Below, one piece after another: positions 16,045-27,187 of a stretch of 64,000 bases of DNA. Both the position numbers and the translations under genes were made by a program. The notes under the pieces were generated by a model. That model saw nothing but the letters and a program-made list of their open reading frames with translations, searched no databases and was not told where the DNA came from. Source of the stretch: an uncultured Bryobacteraceae bacterium (GTDB taxonomy: Bacteria > Acidobacteriota > Terriglobia > Bryobacterales > Bryobacteraceae); assembly GCA_938027685.1 (NCBI GenBank), contig CALJAM010000029.1:62001-126000 (forward strand). The letters run 5' to 3'. The stretch's first letter is position 1; every line of letters begins with the position of its first letter.

Positions 16045-17813
16045 CCGTGCTGGGAACATGGGACGTCTCGGCGCCCGGCGAACACCCTGCGACGGCTTAC
16101 TGGCTGAGTCTGGCAGGAGTCGTCCCCGGCATGCAGATCAGCCTCGCCGTTTTCCTCGCCGTCATCGCCGTGCTGGGCCTGACGATGGCCATGGCCCGGG
16201 CGCGAGGAAGACGACTGGAAGCCCAGCGACAAGTTATTCGGAAGCTTTTCGCGCTCGGGGAGGAAGTGCTGGCCGCCGGCTCGCCGGAGGAACTGGTTCG
16301 TCAAATCCGAGCGGTGCTGCCGGCCTTGCTGGGGGCCACCGGCCTGCGGTTATACCTCTATAACCGCAGCGCTCACACGCTGGAGGAAATCGGGACCGAC
16401 GGGGCTTCGCGCCCGGCGGTCATTCCCGTCGATCGTGCGCGCGGACTTGTGCCCGGGGCGGTGGCGGCCTGCTTCCGCAACCAGACGCTGTTGAGCGTGC
16501 CGGACGCTCGCCAAAGCCCGTTTCTCGAACACCCTGGAGAGGCAGATCGCGCGCGTGCCTTGCTGTTGGCGCCGATGACCGCCCAGCATGAAGTCCGCGG
16601 CGTCCTCGAAATCTCCGATGCCCGGCGCAGGCGCGAGTTCGGGCCGGACGAACGCATGATGGTCCAGCACATCGCCAACCAGGCCGGCATTGCGCTTCGT
16701 CTAATGGAAGAACAAAGAGTGCGCGAGCAGCTTTCACGCACGGAGCGCATGGCGGCCGCCGGCCAGTTGCTCTCCAGCGTCGCCGCCGAGCTGCGTGGGC
16801 CGGTCAACGCGATCGTGCGCCTCACCGACGCCTTCCTCTACAATCGGCACGGCCCCCTCACCGAGGAGGAGATGCGCACCATCGCGGTGGAGGCGGAGCG
16901 CGCCAAGAACATCCTCGAACGCCTGGTCTCCTTTATTCAGCCGGACCGCACCGAAGCCCGCCCCGTCGACCTGAGGAGCCTGCTCGTGCAGATGCTGGAG
17001 TTTCGACGGCCTCACTGCGCGACGCGCGGCATTGAAATCCACGAGCAGCTCGGCGTCGAGCCGGTTTGGGTTCTCGGATCCCGAGGCCAACTGGAACGCG
17101 TCTTCCTCAACCTTCTGATGCACGCAGAGCAGGCCCTGGCCGATGCGTTCGAAAAGCGGATGAGCGTCAGCCTGAGCGTGCTGGCCCATCGGGCCCTGGT
17201 CGAGATCACTTATACCGCCGGTGGGCCGCAAGCGTCGACGGGCGCCGAGCGGGGGGATACCAGCGTCCTGATCGAGGGGGTCATTCGCGGCATCGTACAA
17301 AGCCACGGCGGCGAGACGCGTCTGGTGCGCCTGGGCAGCGTCGGCTCGCGCATGGAAGTGGAGTTGCCGCTGGCGCCGGAGCGATCGGGGGTGCGTCCGG
17401 GGCTTTTGGGCGAGCGCTTCGCGCCGCGCCTCTCCACGGTGTTGCTGGTCGAGCCGGACTCTGGCGCGCGCAGCCGCCTGATGAGTCTGCTGAGCAGCCG
17501 CGGCTACCGTGTGGTGCCGGCGACCGGCGCCGAGCAGGGCGCCGAGCTTGCCCAGCGCATCCGCTTCGATCTGGTTTTCTGCTCTTCGCAGTTGCCGGGC
17601 CTGAACTGGTTGGATTTCTTCCGCACCGTGCAGCGTCGCGTGCAGGCCTTCGTCCTGGTGACGCCCGCTTTCGATCCCGAACTGGCGCGGCAACTCCCCG
17701 AGGGCGGAATCCACGTGCTGGCCAGACCCATCGTGGAAATCGAGCTCGAGCGGCTGCTTCTGGCGCTGGAATCGACCGTGGAGACCGGGCCGGCGGCGCC
17801 TCCCCCGAAGTGA
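16014..17813 (+). CDS. Degenerate hybrid sensor kinase (TM-GAF-pseudo HisKA/HATPase-pseudo REC)
   Basis: 599 residues. A membrane segment at about 41-63 is followed by a GAF domain (about 75-230), a HisKA-like dimerisation helix, an HATPase-like domain (about 350-455) and a C-terminal receiver-like domain (about 474-585). Key residues are missing. The phospho-acceptor His of the usual 'AHELRNP' motif is Ala258 (VAAELRGP). The N-box Asn is His370 (NLLMHAEQAL). No DxGxG or GxGxG lid motif exists. The receiver phospho-Asp is Ser524 (DLVFCSSQLPG) and its conserved Lys is Arg571 (LARP). It is therefore probably a non-phosphorylating scaffold or ligand-responsive partner. ATG 16131, just before the membrane helix, is an alternative start. 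Confidence 0.85.
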   Translation: MDAVASGCLLTVLGTWDVSAPGEHPATAYWLSLAGVVPGMQISLAVFLAVIAVLGLTMAMARARGRRLEAQRQVIRKLFALGEEVLAAGSPEELVRQIRAVLPALLGATGLRLYLYNRSAHTLEEIGTDGASRPAVIPVDRARGLVPGAVAACFRNQTLLSVPDARQSPFLEHPGEADRARALLLAPMTAQHEVRGVLEISDARRRREFGPDERMMVQHIANQAGIALRLMEEQRVREQLSRTERMAAAGQLLSSVAAELRGPVNAIVRLTDAFLYNRHGPLTEEEMRTIAVEAERAKNILERLVSFIQPDRTEARPVDLRSLLVQMLEFRRPHCATRGIEIHEQLGVEPVWVLGSRGQLERVFLNLLMHAEQALADAFEKRMSVSLSVLAHRALVEITYTAGGPQASTGAERGDTSVLIEGVIRGIVQSHGGETRLVRLGSVGSRMEVELPLAPERSGVRPGLLGERFAPRLSTVLLVEPDSGARSRLMSLLSSRGYRVVPATGAEQGAELAQRIRFDLVFCSSQLPGLNWLDFFRTVQRRVQAFVLVTPAFDPELARQLPEGGIHVLARPIVEIELERLLLALESTVETGPAAPPPK

Positions 17814-17875
17814 AACACGCCGGCAACAGCACGCCCTGCCGCAGAGCTTCCTACCGCGATATCATGAACTCCGCC

Positions 17876-19219
17876 ATGACCCGACGTGAGTTTCTTTCCG
17901 CACCGGCTGTGCTGCCCGCTTTGCGCGAGGGCGCACGCCCCAACATTCTGCTGATCCTGGCCGACGATCTCGGCTACGGCGACCTGGGCTGTTACGGCCA
18001 GCAACGCATCGCCACTCCCAACCTTGATCGGTTGGCCGCGGAAGGAATACGCTTCACCCAGGCTTACGCCGGATCCACGGTGTGCGCACCATCACGGTGC
18101 GTCCTGATGACCGGCCTGCACACCGGCCATGCCTGGGTGCGTGGGAACCGGTACCCTGATTTGCCCTTGCGGCCGCAGGATATAACCCTAACCGAGATCC
18201 TGAAAAAGGCCGGTTACCGTACCGCTTTGTTCGGGAAATGGTCGCTGGGAGGCCTCGCGACGACCGGTTACCCGACGCGTCGGGGGTTCGACGAATGGTT
18301 CGGATATTTCAGCCAGACACAGGCTCACGACTATTACCCATACCTGTTGCTGGAAGGAGAGCGCGAGTATCTGGTTCGCGGCAATTTCGGGGCTAAGAAG
18401 ACCGTCTGGGTGCACGACCTCTTTACCCAGCGCGCCTTGGATTTCATCCGCCGTCGGCCCCAGCCTTTCTTCCTCCATCTCTGCTGGACCATCCCCCACG
18501 CCAACAACGAACTGGGCCGCGATACCGGCAACGGCATGGAAGTTCCCTCCGACGAACCTTACTCGAACCGCGACTGGCCGCAGCCGGAGAAAAACTTCGC
18601 CGCCATGATCGCGCGCATGGACGCCGACGTAGGCAAACTCCTGCAGGCCCTGCGCGAGACCGGTCAGGACGAGAACACCATCGTCATCTTCACCAGCGAC
18701 AACGGCCCGCACCGCGAGGGGGGCCACGATCCGGACTTCTTCGACTCGAACGGTCCGTTGCGCGGCATCAAGCGCGATCTTTACGAAGGCGGCATCCGCG
18801 TTCCCATGATCGTGCGTTGGCCTGCGCGGATCCGTCCGGGCCAGGTCAGCGACCAGGTCTGGGCCTTCTGGGATCTGTTGCCTACGCTGGCGGAAGCGGC
18901 AGGCCTGACGTCGCCTGCGGGCCTGGACGGCATCTCGATGCTCGATGCCTGGCTGGGACGGCCGCAGCGCAATCACGAGTACCTCTACTGGGAGTTCCAC
19001 GAGGGCGGATTCAAGCAGGCCGTGCGCATGGGGGACTGGAAGGCCGTCAGGCCGGCGCCGGGCAAGCCACTGGAGCTTTACGATTTGGCCCGCGATCTCG
19101 GGGAAACGCGCAATCTGGCGGCCGAGCGCCGCGACATCGTCGAACGCATCGAGCGCGTTCTGGCCGGCGCGCGCACGGACTCGCCCGAGTTTCCCGTGCG
19201 CGCCGCCACGTCAGGCTAG
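17876..19219 (+). CDS. Tat-exported type I sulfatase
   Basis: About 447 residues from ATG 17876 (an ATG at 17864 adds four residues). The N-terminus MTRREFLSAP is a twin-arginine-type signal. 'PNILLILADDLGYGDLGCYG' carries the metal-binding Asp pair, and CAPSRCVLMTG contains the Cys (residue 70 from this start) that is converted to formylglycine in the CxPSR sulfatase signature. 'FTSDNGPHREGG' gives the second metal site. It hydrolyses sulfate esters, most likely on an extracellular glycan. An anaerobic or formylglycine-generating maturation enzyme is not in the window. It is followed 12 nt later by an apiosidase-like hydrolase gene. Confidence 0.9.
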   Translation: MTRREFLSAPAVLPALREGARPNILLILADDLGYGDLGCYGQQRIATPNLDRLAAEGIRFTQAYAGSTVCAPSRCVLMTGLHTGHAWVRGNRYPDLPLRPQDITLTEILKKAGYRTALFGKWSLGGLATTGYPTRRGFDEWFGYFSQTQAHDYYPYLLLEGEREYLVRGNFGAKKTVWVHDLFTQRALDFIRRRPQPFFLHLCWTIPHANNELGRDTGNGMEVPSDEPYSNRDWPQPEKNFAAMIARMDADVGKLLQALRETGQDENTIVIFTSDNGPHREGGHDPDFFDSNGPLRGIKRDLYEGGIRVPMIVRWPARIRPGQVSDQVWAFWDLLPTLAEAAGLTSPAGLDGISMLDAWLGRPQRNHEYLYWEFHEGGFKQAVRMGDWKAVRPAPGKPLELYDLARDLGETRNLAAERRDIVERIERVLAGARTDSPEFPVRAATSG

Positions 19220-19222
19220 ACT
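19217..19222 (+). promoter_or_regulatory. -10-like TAGACT box 9 nt before the DUF4038 gene
   Basis: TAGACT overlaps the sulfatase stop codon and lies 9 nt upstream of ATG 19232, with no ribosome-binding sequence between. It would give a leaderless transcript in addition to any read-through from the sulfatase gene. Confidence 0.3.
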
Positions 19223-19231
19223 AGTCGGTTG

Positions 19232-21076
19232 ATGCCCTCGCGCGCGCTGGTTGTAGTCCTACTGGGGGCAAGCGTGTCGGCGGCGCAGACGCTCTGCCCG
19301 CCGACGCCCGCGTATTCACCCTGCGAAATCGTGTTCGAGCTTTCCGAGGCTGACGGGGCGGCGCATCCCAACCCCTATCTGACGATCACGTTCGACGTCG
19401 AATTTCGTTCGCCCCGCTTCCGCACGCTGAAGTTGCCCGGCTTCTGGGACGGGGGCCGCCGCTTCGTGGTGCGCTTCGCACCGACCGGCCCGGGCGAGTG
19501 GAGCTTCCGCACCGTAAGCAATGCGCCATCGCTCGACGGCCGCGAGGGCGCCGTCACGGCGCTGCCCTCGGATTCGCCCGGATTCGTGCAACCGGCCAAC
19601 GTGCATCACTGGGCGTGGGTGGACGGCATCAACCGCAGGCCCCATTTGTGGATGGGCGACACCTGCTACCCGTTTGCCTTCCTAGAGCGCGAGCTTTTCG
19701 AAAAGCTCGTCGAGACGCGTGCGGCGCAGAAGTTCAACCACCTGCGCGGGATCCTGATCGGCTCCCGTCAGTACTCGGCCCGCGCCTTCCCGGAGCCCGA
19801 CCGACCTGATCCCGCGTTCTTCCAGGAACTCGACCGGCGCATTCTCTTCATGAACCGGAAGGGCATCATCGCGGACCTGGTGCTGGCGGGCGACGAGAAT
19901 CACCTCGCGGAACTGTTCCCGAGGCCGGCGCAGCGCGAGCGCTATATCCGCTACGTCGTGGCCCGCTACGCCGCCATGCACGTCACCTGGCAGGGGGTGC
20001 AGGAGTTCGAGGAGTACCCGGACGGCCGCGCCCTGCTCAAGGAAATCGGTCAGCTTCTGCTCAGGCTCGATCCCTACGGACATCCGCGCTCGACTCATAC
20101 CGTAGCCACTTCCTCGCCGCTGTTCCAGGACGGCTGGATGAACTATCTCGTCTACCAATCCCATGACGACCAGCTCGGCGCCATCGAGCATCAGATCTAC
20201 CCCGCGCCGCAGGTGAATGTCGAGTTCGCCTACGAGGACAGCGGCGCGGGGCGAGCCCTGCCGCATCACGTGGATACGGATACCTTCCGCCGCCGCCTGT
20301 GGAACGCCACGATGAACGGGCAGTATCCCACCTTCGGAAACACCGGCACCTACGGCGGCCGTTTCCCGGTAGACGCACGTTACCTGGATTCCCCCGGCGC
20401 ACGGCAGATGACGCACTGGTTCGATTTCTTCTCCCGCACGCGCTTCTGGGAGCTGGAGCCCTTTTTCGACGTGGAAGGCGGCCGTGCGCTGGCGCTGGAG
20501 GGCGTCGAGTACGTCGTCTACGTGGAAAAGCCCGGCCCGGTGGAGGTGCTGGTCGAGAAGCACAGCTACGACGTAGCATGGTTCAACCCGCGCACCGGCC
20601 AGTACGTAAAGCAGAAGGACTTCAAGGGGGATCGCTTCCGCGCCGAGCCTCCCACCCGCGATCAGGACTGGGTGCTGCACCTCTCGCGCGAGGGCCGCAA
20701 GCAGTCGATGCTGCGCAGCTACAAGTTCGAGTCGCGACCGGTACTGATGCAGGAAATCGAGCAGAGCCCGCAGCGGGCGCCCTTCGAAATTGCCTCTCCG
20801 CTCGAGGAAAGTATCTCGCTGCGGCTGCCGCCGCGCTACGCCGTCAAGCTTACCCGGCAGAGCCGCGCCACCCGCTCCATGATGTGGCTCTGGATCGGCG
20901 AGGCGCCGGCCGACGGTCTAGGTTTCCGAGTGCTCGGCACGGGTCCCGAGGGCACGTTCCGCTTCCCGCGCTACTTCGCGCGCAACCTCCCCGGGGTGCT
21001 TGCCCTCCGACTGTACGGGCTCAACGCCAACGGCAAACTCTACGCGCTGGACCACGTCTACAAGCTGCTGCCGTGA
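19232..21076 (+). CDS. Exported DUF5060/DUF4038 (apiosidase-like) glycoside hydrolase
   Basis: 614 residues from ATG 19232. A signal peptide (PSRALVVVLLGASVSAAQT) precedes an Ig-like DUF5060 domain ('NPYLTITFDVEFRSPRFRTLKLPGFWDGG', 'GPGEWSFRTVSNAPSLDG'). A TIM-barrel region follows from about residue 120, opening with 'RRPHLWMGDTCYPFAFLERE' as in DUF4038 proteins. The DUF4038 family includes GH140 apiosidases of rhamnogalacturonan-II breakdown, but the catalytic residues could not be assigned by eye, so the substrate is uncertain. The C-terminal 150 residues are a beta-rich accessory domain. Its stop overlaps the start of tsaB (GTGA). Confidence 0.75.
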   Translation: MPSRALVVVLLGASVSAAQTLCPPTPAYSPCEIVFELSEADGAAHPNPYLTITFDVEFRSPRFRTLKLPGFWDGGRRFVVRFAPTGPGEWSFRTVSNAPSLDGREGAVTALPSDSPGFVQPANVHHWAWVDGINRRPHLWMGDTCYPFAFLERELFEKLVETRAAQKFNHLRGILIGSRQYSARAFPEPDRPDPAFFQELDRRILFMNRKGIIADLVLAGDENHLAELFPRPAQRERYIRYVVARYAAMHVTWQGVQEFEEYPDGRALLKEIGQLLLRLDPYGHPRSTHTVATSSPLFQDGWMNYLVYQSHDDQLGAIEHQIYPAPQVNVEFAYEDSGAGRALPHHVDTDTFRRRLWNATMNGQYPTFGNTGTYGGRFPVDARYLDSPGARQMTHWFDFFSRTRFWELEPFFDVEGGRALALEGVEYVVYVEKPGPVEVLVEKHSYDVAWFNPRTGQYVKQKDFKGDRFRAEPPTRDQDWVLHLSREGRKQSMLRSYKFESRPVLMQEIEQSPQRAPFEIASPLEESISLRLPPRYAVKLTRQSRATRSMMWLWIGEAPADGLGFRVLGTGPEGTFRFPRYFARNLPGVLALRLYGLNANGKLYALDHVYKLLP

Positions 21077-21744
21077 GTCCCCGTATTCTGGCCCTGGATA
21101 CGACGACCGAATTCGGCAGCCTGGCGCTGTCCGAGGGAGAACAAGTGCTCGAAGAAATGTTGATTCATTCGCCGGACGGCTTCGCGCACGTTCTCTTCGA
21201 CCAACTCAGGCAACTGCTGGAACGCCATGGCCGGCGCATCGATGAGGTGGACTGCTTCGCCTCGGCCGCAGGGCCCGGCGCCTTCACGGGCGTGCGCGTA
21301 GGCCTGGCGGCGGCCAAGGGCCTGGCGGAAGCTACCGGCAAGCCGCTGGTGGCGGTTTCGAATCTCCAGGCGGTCGCCTGGTTCGGGACGGCGCCGCTTC
21401 GGGCGGCTGTGCTGGACGCCCGCCGGGGGGAGATCTACGGCGCGGTCTACGGGCCGCAACTGGAGCCGGTCTTGCCCGAGACGGTCATGAAGTTTCCCGC
21501 GTGGCTGCAGACGCTGCCCGAAGGCGAGCTCGAGTTCCTATCCACGGATTTCTCGCCCTTCCGCCATGCGCTGGCGGGCACAAAATGGGCTCAGGCGCCG
21601 GTCCGACAGGTTCCACGCGCTCTTGCGGGGGCTATCGCGCGCATCGCGCTCGAGCGCTATCGGGCCGGGCAGGCCCAGGATCCGGCGGCAGTCGATGCGC
21701 TCTACGTGCGTCGGTCTGACGCCGAACTAGCCTGGCGGGAGTGA
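21073..21744 (+). CDS. tsaB: tRNA threonylcarbamoyladenosine biosynthesis protein TsaB
   Basis: 223 residues from GTG 21073, translationally coupled to the preceding gene through GTGA. 'ILALDTTTEFGSLAL' is the ASKHA phosphate-1 motif, and 'ASAAGPGAFTGVRVGLAAAKGLA' is the TsaB/TsaD hallmark. TsaB partners with TsaD and TsaE to place t6A at position 37 of ANN-decoding tRNAs. The C-terminal half is shorter and more variable, as usual for TsaB. It converges on kdsA with only 3 bp between stop codons. Confidence 0.92.
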   Translation: MSPRILALDTTTEFGSLALSEGEQVLEEMLIHSPDGFAHVLFDQLRQLLERHGRRIDEVDCFASAAGPGAFTGVRVGLAAAKGLAEATGKPLVAVSNLQAVAWFGTAPLRAAVLDARRGEIYGAVYGPQLEPVLPETVMKFPAWLQTLPEGELEFLSTDFSPFRHALAGTKWAQAPVRQVPRALAGAIARIALERYRAGQAQDPAAVDALYVRRSDAELAWRE

Positions 21745-21747
21745 GCC

Positions 21748-24203
<2,456 letters not shown>

Positions 24204-24959
24204 TCATTTGAGCGCCCCTGCGATCAAGCGCTCCACCGCCGCCAAATCCTCGGGCGTATCCACCCCCCGCGATTCGTATTGCGTCTCGACCACCCGGATG
24301 CGGTAACCGTTCTCGAGCGCGCGGAGCTGCTCGAGTTTCTCCGCCCTCTCGAGCGGTCCCACGGGCAGCTCGGAGTAGCGCAGCAGGAACTCGCGCCGGT
24401 AAACATACAGCCCGACGTGCTTGTAGCAGGGCGCCTCTTCAGCCCCCGCGCGGACATAAGGGATCCGCGATCGCGAGAAGTAGATCGCATTGCCAAAGCG
24501 GTCCGTCACGACCTTGACGACGTTCGGGTTGGTCAGCTCGGAGGGGTCCTCGATGAGTTTCTTGAGCGTGCCCATGGGGATTTCCGGCGCCTCCAGCAGG
24601 CCCAACACTGCGGCGTCGATAGCGTCGGGATCGATCAGGGGCTCGTCACCCTGGATGTTCACGACCAGTTCGGAGCGGTCCGCCGACGCGACCTCGGCCA
24701 CGCGATCCGTGCCGGAGGCATGGTCCGGTCTGGTCATGCGGACGGGGGCGCCGAAAGCGCGGGCCGCCTCGGCGATGCGCTCGTCGTCGGTGGCGATAAC
24801 GAGCCGGCTCAGGTAACGGGCGCGCGCGGCTCGCTCGAAGACATGCTGGATGAGCGGCCGGCCGGCCAGCATGGCGAGCGCTTTGCCGGGAAAGCGCGAA
24901 GAGGCGTAACGGGCGGGGATAACACCCAGAATTCGGGGACGCACGAACGATGATACCAC
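24204..24959 (-). CDS. kdsB: CMP-KDO synthetase (3-deoxy-manno-octulosonate cytidylyltransferase)
   Basis: 251 residues. '[16 protein letters not shown]' is the CTP-binding loop; '[13 protein letters not shown]', '[11 protein letters not shown]' and '[16 protein letters not shown]' are KdsB blocks. It activates KDO with CTP to CMP-KDO in the cytoplasm. The start is probably GTG 24959, or GTG 24944 five codons later. It is the first gene of kdsB-pyrG-kdsA (15-nt gap to pyrG). It is divergent from the first VWFA gene, with overlapping -10 boxes near 24971-24978. Confidence 0.95.
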   Translation of the reverse strand: MVSSFVRPRILGVIPARYASSRFPGKALAMLAGRPLIQHVFERAARARYLSRLVIATDDERIAEAARAFGAPVRMTRPDHASGTDRVAEVASADRSELVVNIQGDEPLIDPDAIDAAVLGLLEAPEIPMGTLKKLIEDPSELTNPNVVKVVTDRFGNAIYFSRSRIPYVRAGAEEAPCYKHVGLYVYRREFLLRYSELPVGPLERAEKLEQLRALENGYRIRVVETQYESRGVDTPEDLAAVERLIAGALK

Positions 24960-24970
24960 GCCGCCCGCGT

Positions 24971-24978
24971 GTTATACT
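24971..24978. promoter_or_regulatory. Overlapping divergent -10 boxes (kdsB / VWFA gene)
   Basis: The plus strand reads TATACT (24973-24978) toward the VWFA gene, whose ATG 25016 has a GGAGG site. The minus strand reads TATAAC (24976-24971), 11 nt from the kdsB GTG. The two polymerases could not occupy the site together. No good -35 is visible on either side. Confidence 0.4.
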
Positions 24979-25015
24979 TGTGGTGGCAAGGGGCGTGACG
25001 CGGGGAGGATTGAGG

Positions 25016-26020
25016 ATGGCGGCGCGGGCCCCGGTGGCTTGGGTCTTACTGGCTGTGATGTTTGTTTGGGGGGCCGATTCCGCGCCCAAGGAGGCCGACG
25101 CCCGCGGCTCCCAGCAGCCCCGAGTCACCATCCAGCCGCGGGGTCGCGGCGCAGCGGAAGATACGGGCCCGCGCACGGCTAACATTCGCGTGGACACCGA
25201 GCTGGTGCTGATCCCGGTGACCGTGACGGACCCGCTGAACCGTTTCGTGACCGGTCTCGAGAAGGAGCATTTCCGGATTTACGAGGACAAGGTCGAACAG
25301 ACCATAACCCATTTCGCCAGCGAGGATGCGCCGCTGTCGGTCGGCTTTGTCTTCGACGTCAGCGGCAGCATGGGCGCCAAGTTGCGCAAGTCGCGCGAGG
25401 CGGTGGCGCAGTTTCTGAAGACCTCCAACCCCGAAGACGAGTTTTTCCTGGTCCAGTTCAGCGACCGGCCCGAGCTCGTTATTCCCTTCACCCGCGAAGG
25501 CGAGGAGATCCAGAACCGGATAACATTTACCCAGTCGAAGGGCCGCACGGCCTTGCTGGATGCCATTTATCTTGCGCTGCACGAGATGAAGCGGGCACGT
25601 AACCCGCGCAAGGCCCTGCTGGTGATTTCGGACGGCGGCGACAACTCCAGCCGTTACACCCAAAGCGAGATCAAGAAGCTGGTGCGGGAGGCCGACGTCC
25701 AGATTTACGCCATCGGCATCTTCGAACCGATTTACTCCCGGGGCCGCACGGCGGAGGAGCTCGCCGGCCCCACTTTGCTCAGCGAAATCGCAGAGCATAC
25801 CGGCGGTCGGCACTACCCGGTGGAAAACGTCAACGAGCTGCCCGATATTGCCGCCAAGATCGGCATCGAGCTGCGCAATCAGTACATCCTGGGTTACTCG
25901 CCCACCAACCGACAGAAGGACGGCAAATACCGCCGCGTGCAGGTCAAGCTGGTGCAGCCCAAGGGACTGCCTCCGCTGCGGGCCTTCTGGCGCCTGGGCT
26001 ACTATGCGCCTGTGGAGTAA
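25016..26020 (+). CDS. VWFA-related protein (Acidobacterial type), first of a tandem pair
   Basis: About 334 residues from ATG 25016, chosen because a GGGGAGG site lies 7 nt upstream and the N-terminus is then a clean signal peptide (MAARAPVAWVLLAVMFVWG). The N-terminal beta domain ('VDTELVLIPVTVTDPLNRFVTGL' and 'HFRIYEDKVEQTITHFASED') precedes a von Willebrand A domain with the MIDAS motif DVSGSMG and the 'KALLVISDGGDNSSRYT' block. It ends with 'NQYILGYSPTNRQKDGKYRRVQVKL', typical of the VWFA-related Acidobacterial family. It is extracytoplasmic; the partner is unknown. It overlaps the next, homologous gene by 17 bp. Confidence 0.85.
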   Translation: MAARAPVAWVLLAVMFVWGADSAPKEADARGSQQPRVTIQPRGRGAAEDTGPRTANIRVDTELVLIPVTVTDPLNRFVTGLEKEHFRIYEDKVEQTITHFASEDAPLSVGFVFDVSGSMGAKLRKSREAVAQFLKTSNPEDEFFLVQFSDRPELVIPFTREGEEIQNRITFTQSKGRTALLDAIYLALHEMKRARNPRKALLVISDGGDNSSRYTQSEIKKLVREADVQIYAIGIFEPIYSRGRTAEELAGPTLLSEIAEHTGGRHYPVENVNELPDIAAKIGIELRNQYILGYSPTNRQKDGKYRRVQVKLVQPKGLPPLRAFWRLGYYAPVE

Positions 26021-26963
26021 CTTGCTCGCCGCCGAGCTGGTGCTGGGGGCGTGGCTGCCGGCGCAGGAAAGCGGGCCGGTCTTTCGGGCCGACACCCGTC
26101 TGGTCGTCTTGCACGCCAGCGTCGTGGACCGCAACGGCAAGCTGCTGACCAACCTGCCGCGCAGCGCCTTCCGCGTCTACGAGGACAACGTCGAGCAGCA
26201 GATCAAGATCTTCCGCCGCGAGGACGTGCCCGTGTCCATGGGCCTGGTCATCGACAACAGCGGCAGCATGCGCGACAAGCGGCAGAAGGTGGAGGCGGCG
26301 GCCATTCAACTCGTCAAGGCCTCCAATCCGCAGGACGAGGTTTTCATTGTCAACTTCAACGACGACGCCTACCTGGACGTCGAGTTCACGTCCGACATTC
26401 ATCAGATGGAAGAAGGCATCGCCCGGATCGACTCCCGCGGCGGGACCGCCATGCGCGATGCCATCCTGCTTTCCGTAGACCATCTGCGCGAAAAGGGCAA
26501 GCACGACAAGAAAGTGCTCTTCGTGGTGACCGACGGCAACGACAACGCCAGCGAGATCACCCTCGAGAAACTGGTGCAGCGGTTGCAACAGACCGAGGTG
26601 GTGGTTTACGCCATCGGCCTGCTCAGCGAGGAGGACAAACGGGAGGCGCGACGCGCCCGGCGCGCGCTCGACGCGATCACCCAGGCCACCGGCGGCCTGG
26701 CTTTTTATCCGGAGTCGCTGGAAGAGGTAAACAAGATCGCCCTCCAGATCGCGCACGACATCCGCAACCAGTACATCATCGCCTATTCGCCCACGAACCA
26801 GGTCCTGGACGGCAGTTACCGGCAGATCCGCGTCACGGTCAGCGGGCCCAACCGCCCCGTCGTCCGCACGCGCACCGGTTACTACGCTACGCCCGAGCCC
26901 GCCAGGAGACCTGCTGCCGGTCCCGCTCCGCCGGTCAAGCCGGCATCCGCCCTGCGTCCCTGA
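26004..26963 (+). CDS. VWFA-related protein, second of a tandem pair
   Basis: 319 residues from ATG 26004, which lies inside the end of its paralogue. It repeats the same architecture: signal peptide, 'TRLVVLHASVVDRNGKLLTNL', 'FRVYEDNVEQQIKIFRRED', MIDAS 'IDNSGSMRDK', 'KKVLFVVTDGNDNASE' and 'NQYIIAYSPTNQVLDGSYRQIRV'. The two proteins are clearly related by duplication but diverged. The C-terminus is a Pro/Ala-rich tail. Both carry the metal-binding loop, so both could bind ligands through Mg2+. Confidence 0.85.
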   Translation: MRLWSNLLAAELVLGAWLPAQESGPVFRADTRLVVLHASVVDRNGKLLTNLPRSAFRVYEDNVEQQIKIFRREDVPVSMGLVIDNSGSMRDKRQKVEAAAIQLVKASNPQDEVFIVNFNDDAYLDVEFTSDIHQMEEGIARIDSRGGTAMRDAILLSVDHLREKGKHDKKVLFVVTDGNDNASEITLEKLVQRLQQTEVVVYAIGLLSEEDKREARRARRALDAITQATGGLAFYPESLEEVNKIALQIAHDIRNQYIIAYSPTNQVLDGSYRQIRVTVSGPNRPVVRTRTGYYATPEPARRPAAGPAPPVKPASALRP

Positions 26964-26964
26964 G

Positions 26965-27174
26965 ATGCTCCGTCTGTTTTGGGAACTAGGGCGCGGTCAC
27001 CGCCTGCGGCCCTGGCGCAGTCCTTACCTTTGCTGGCGCATTGAAACCTACTGGGGCATCCCTGCAGCAACGTTGGACTTCCGTTCTTTCTGGCGCTTCG
27101 TGTGGCAGCGCCGCCGCGATCTGCTGCGCTACGCCAGGTGGGCGACGCGCATGCGCCGGCTCAGCCGCGCCTGA
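26965..27174 (+). CDS. Small basic, Trp-rich hypothetical protein
   Basis: 69 residues, starting one base after the VWFA stop codon (TGAG-ATG). The composition is unusual: six Trp and about 17 Arg, with 'SPYLCWRIETYWG' near the centre. No domain, signal peptide or membrane segment was recognised. The tight spacing and complete frame suggest a real gene cotranscribed with the VWFA pair, but the short length leaves doubt. Confidence 0.55.
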   Translation: MLRLFWELGRGHRLRPWRSPYLCWRIETYWGIPAATLDFRSFWRFVWQRRRDLLRYARWATRMRRLSRA

Positions 27175-27187
27175 AGGGGCTCTTCTC

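Noticed and set aside
17066-17875. The upstream extension of the sulfatase frame into the hybrid kinase gene
   Set aside because: The Tat-type signal and conserved sulfatase start lie at 17876; the earlier part is an out-of-frame translation of the receiver region.
20299-21072. The upstream extension of the tsaB frame into the DUF4038 gene
   Set aside because: TsaB begins at GTG 21073, where the conserved ILALDTTTE motif starts within a few residues; the extension is out of frame with the real hydrolase.
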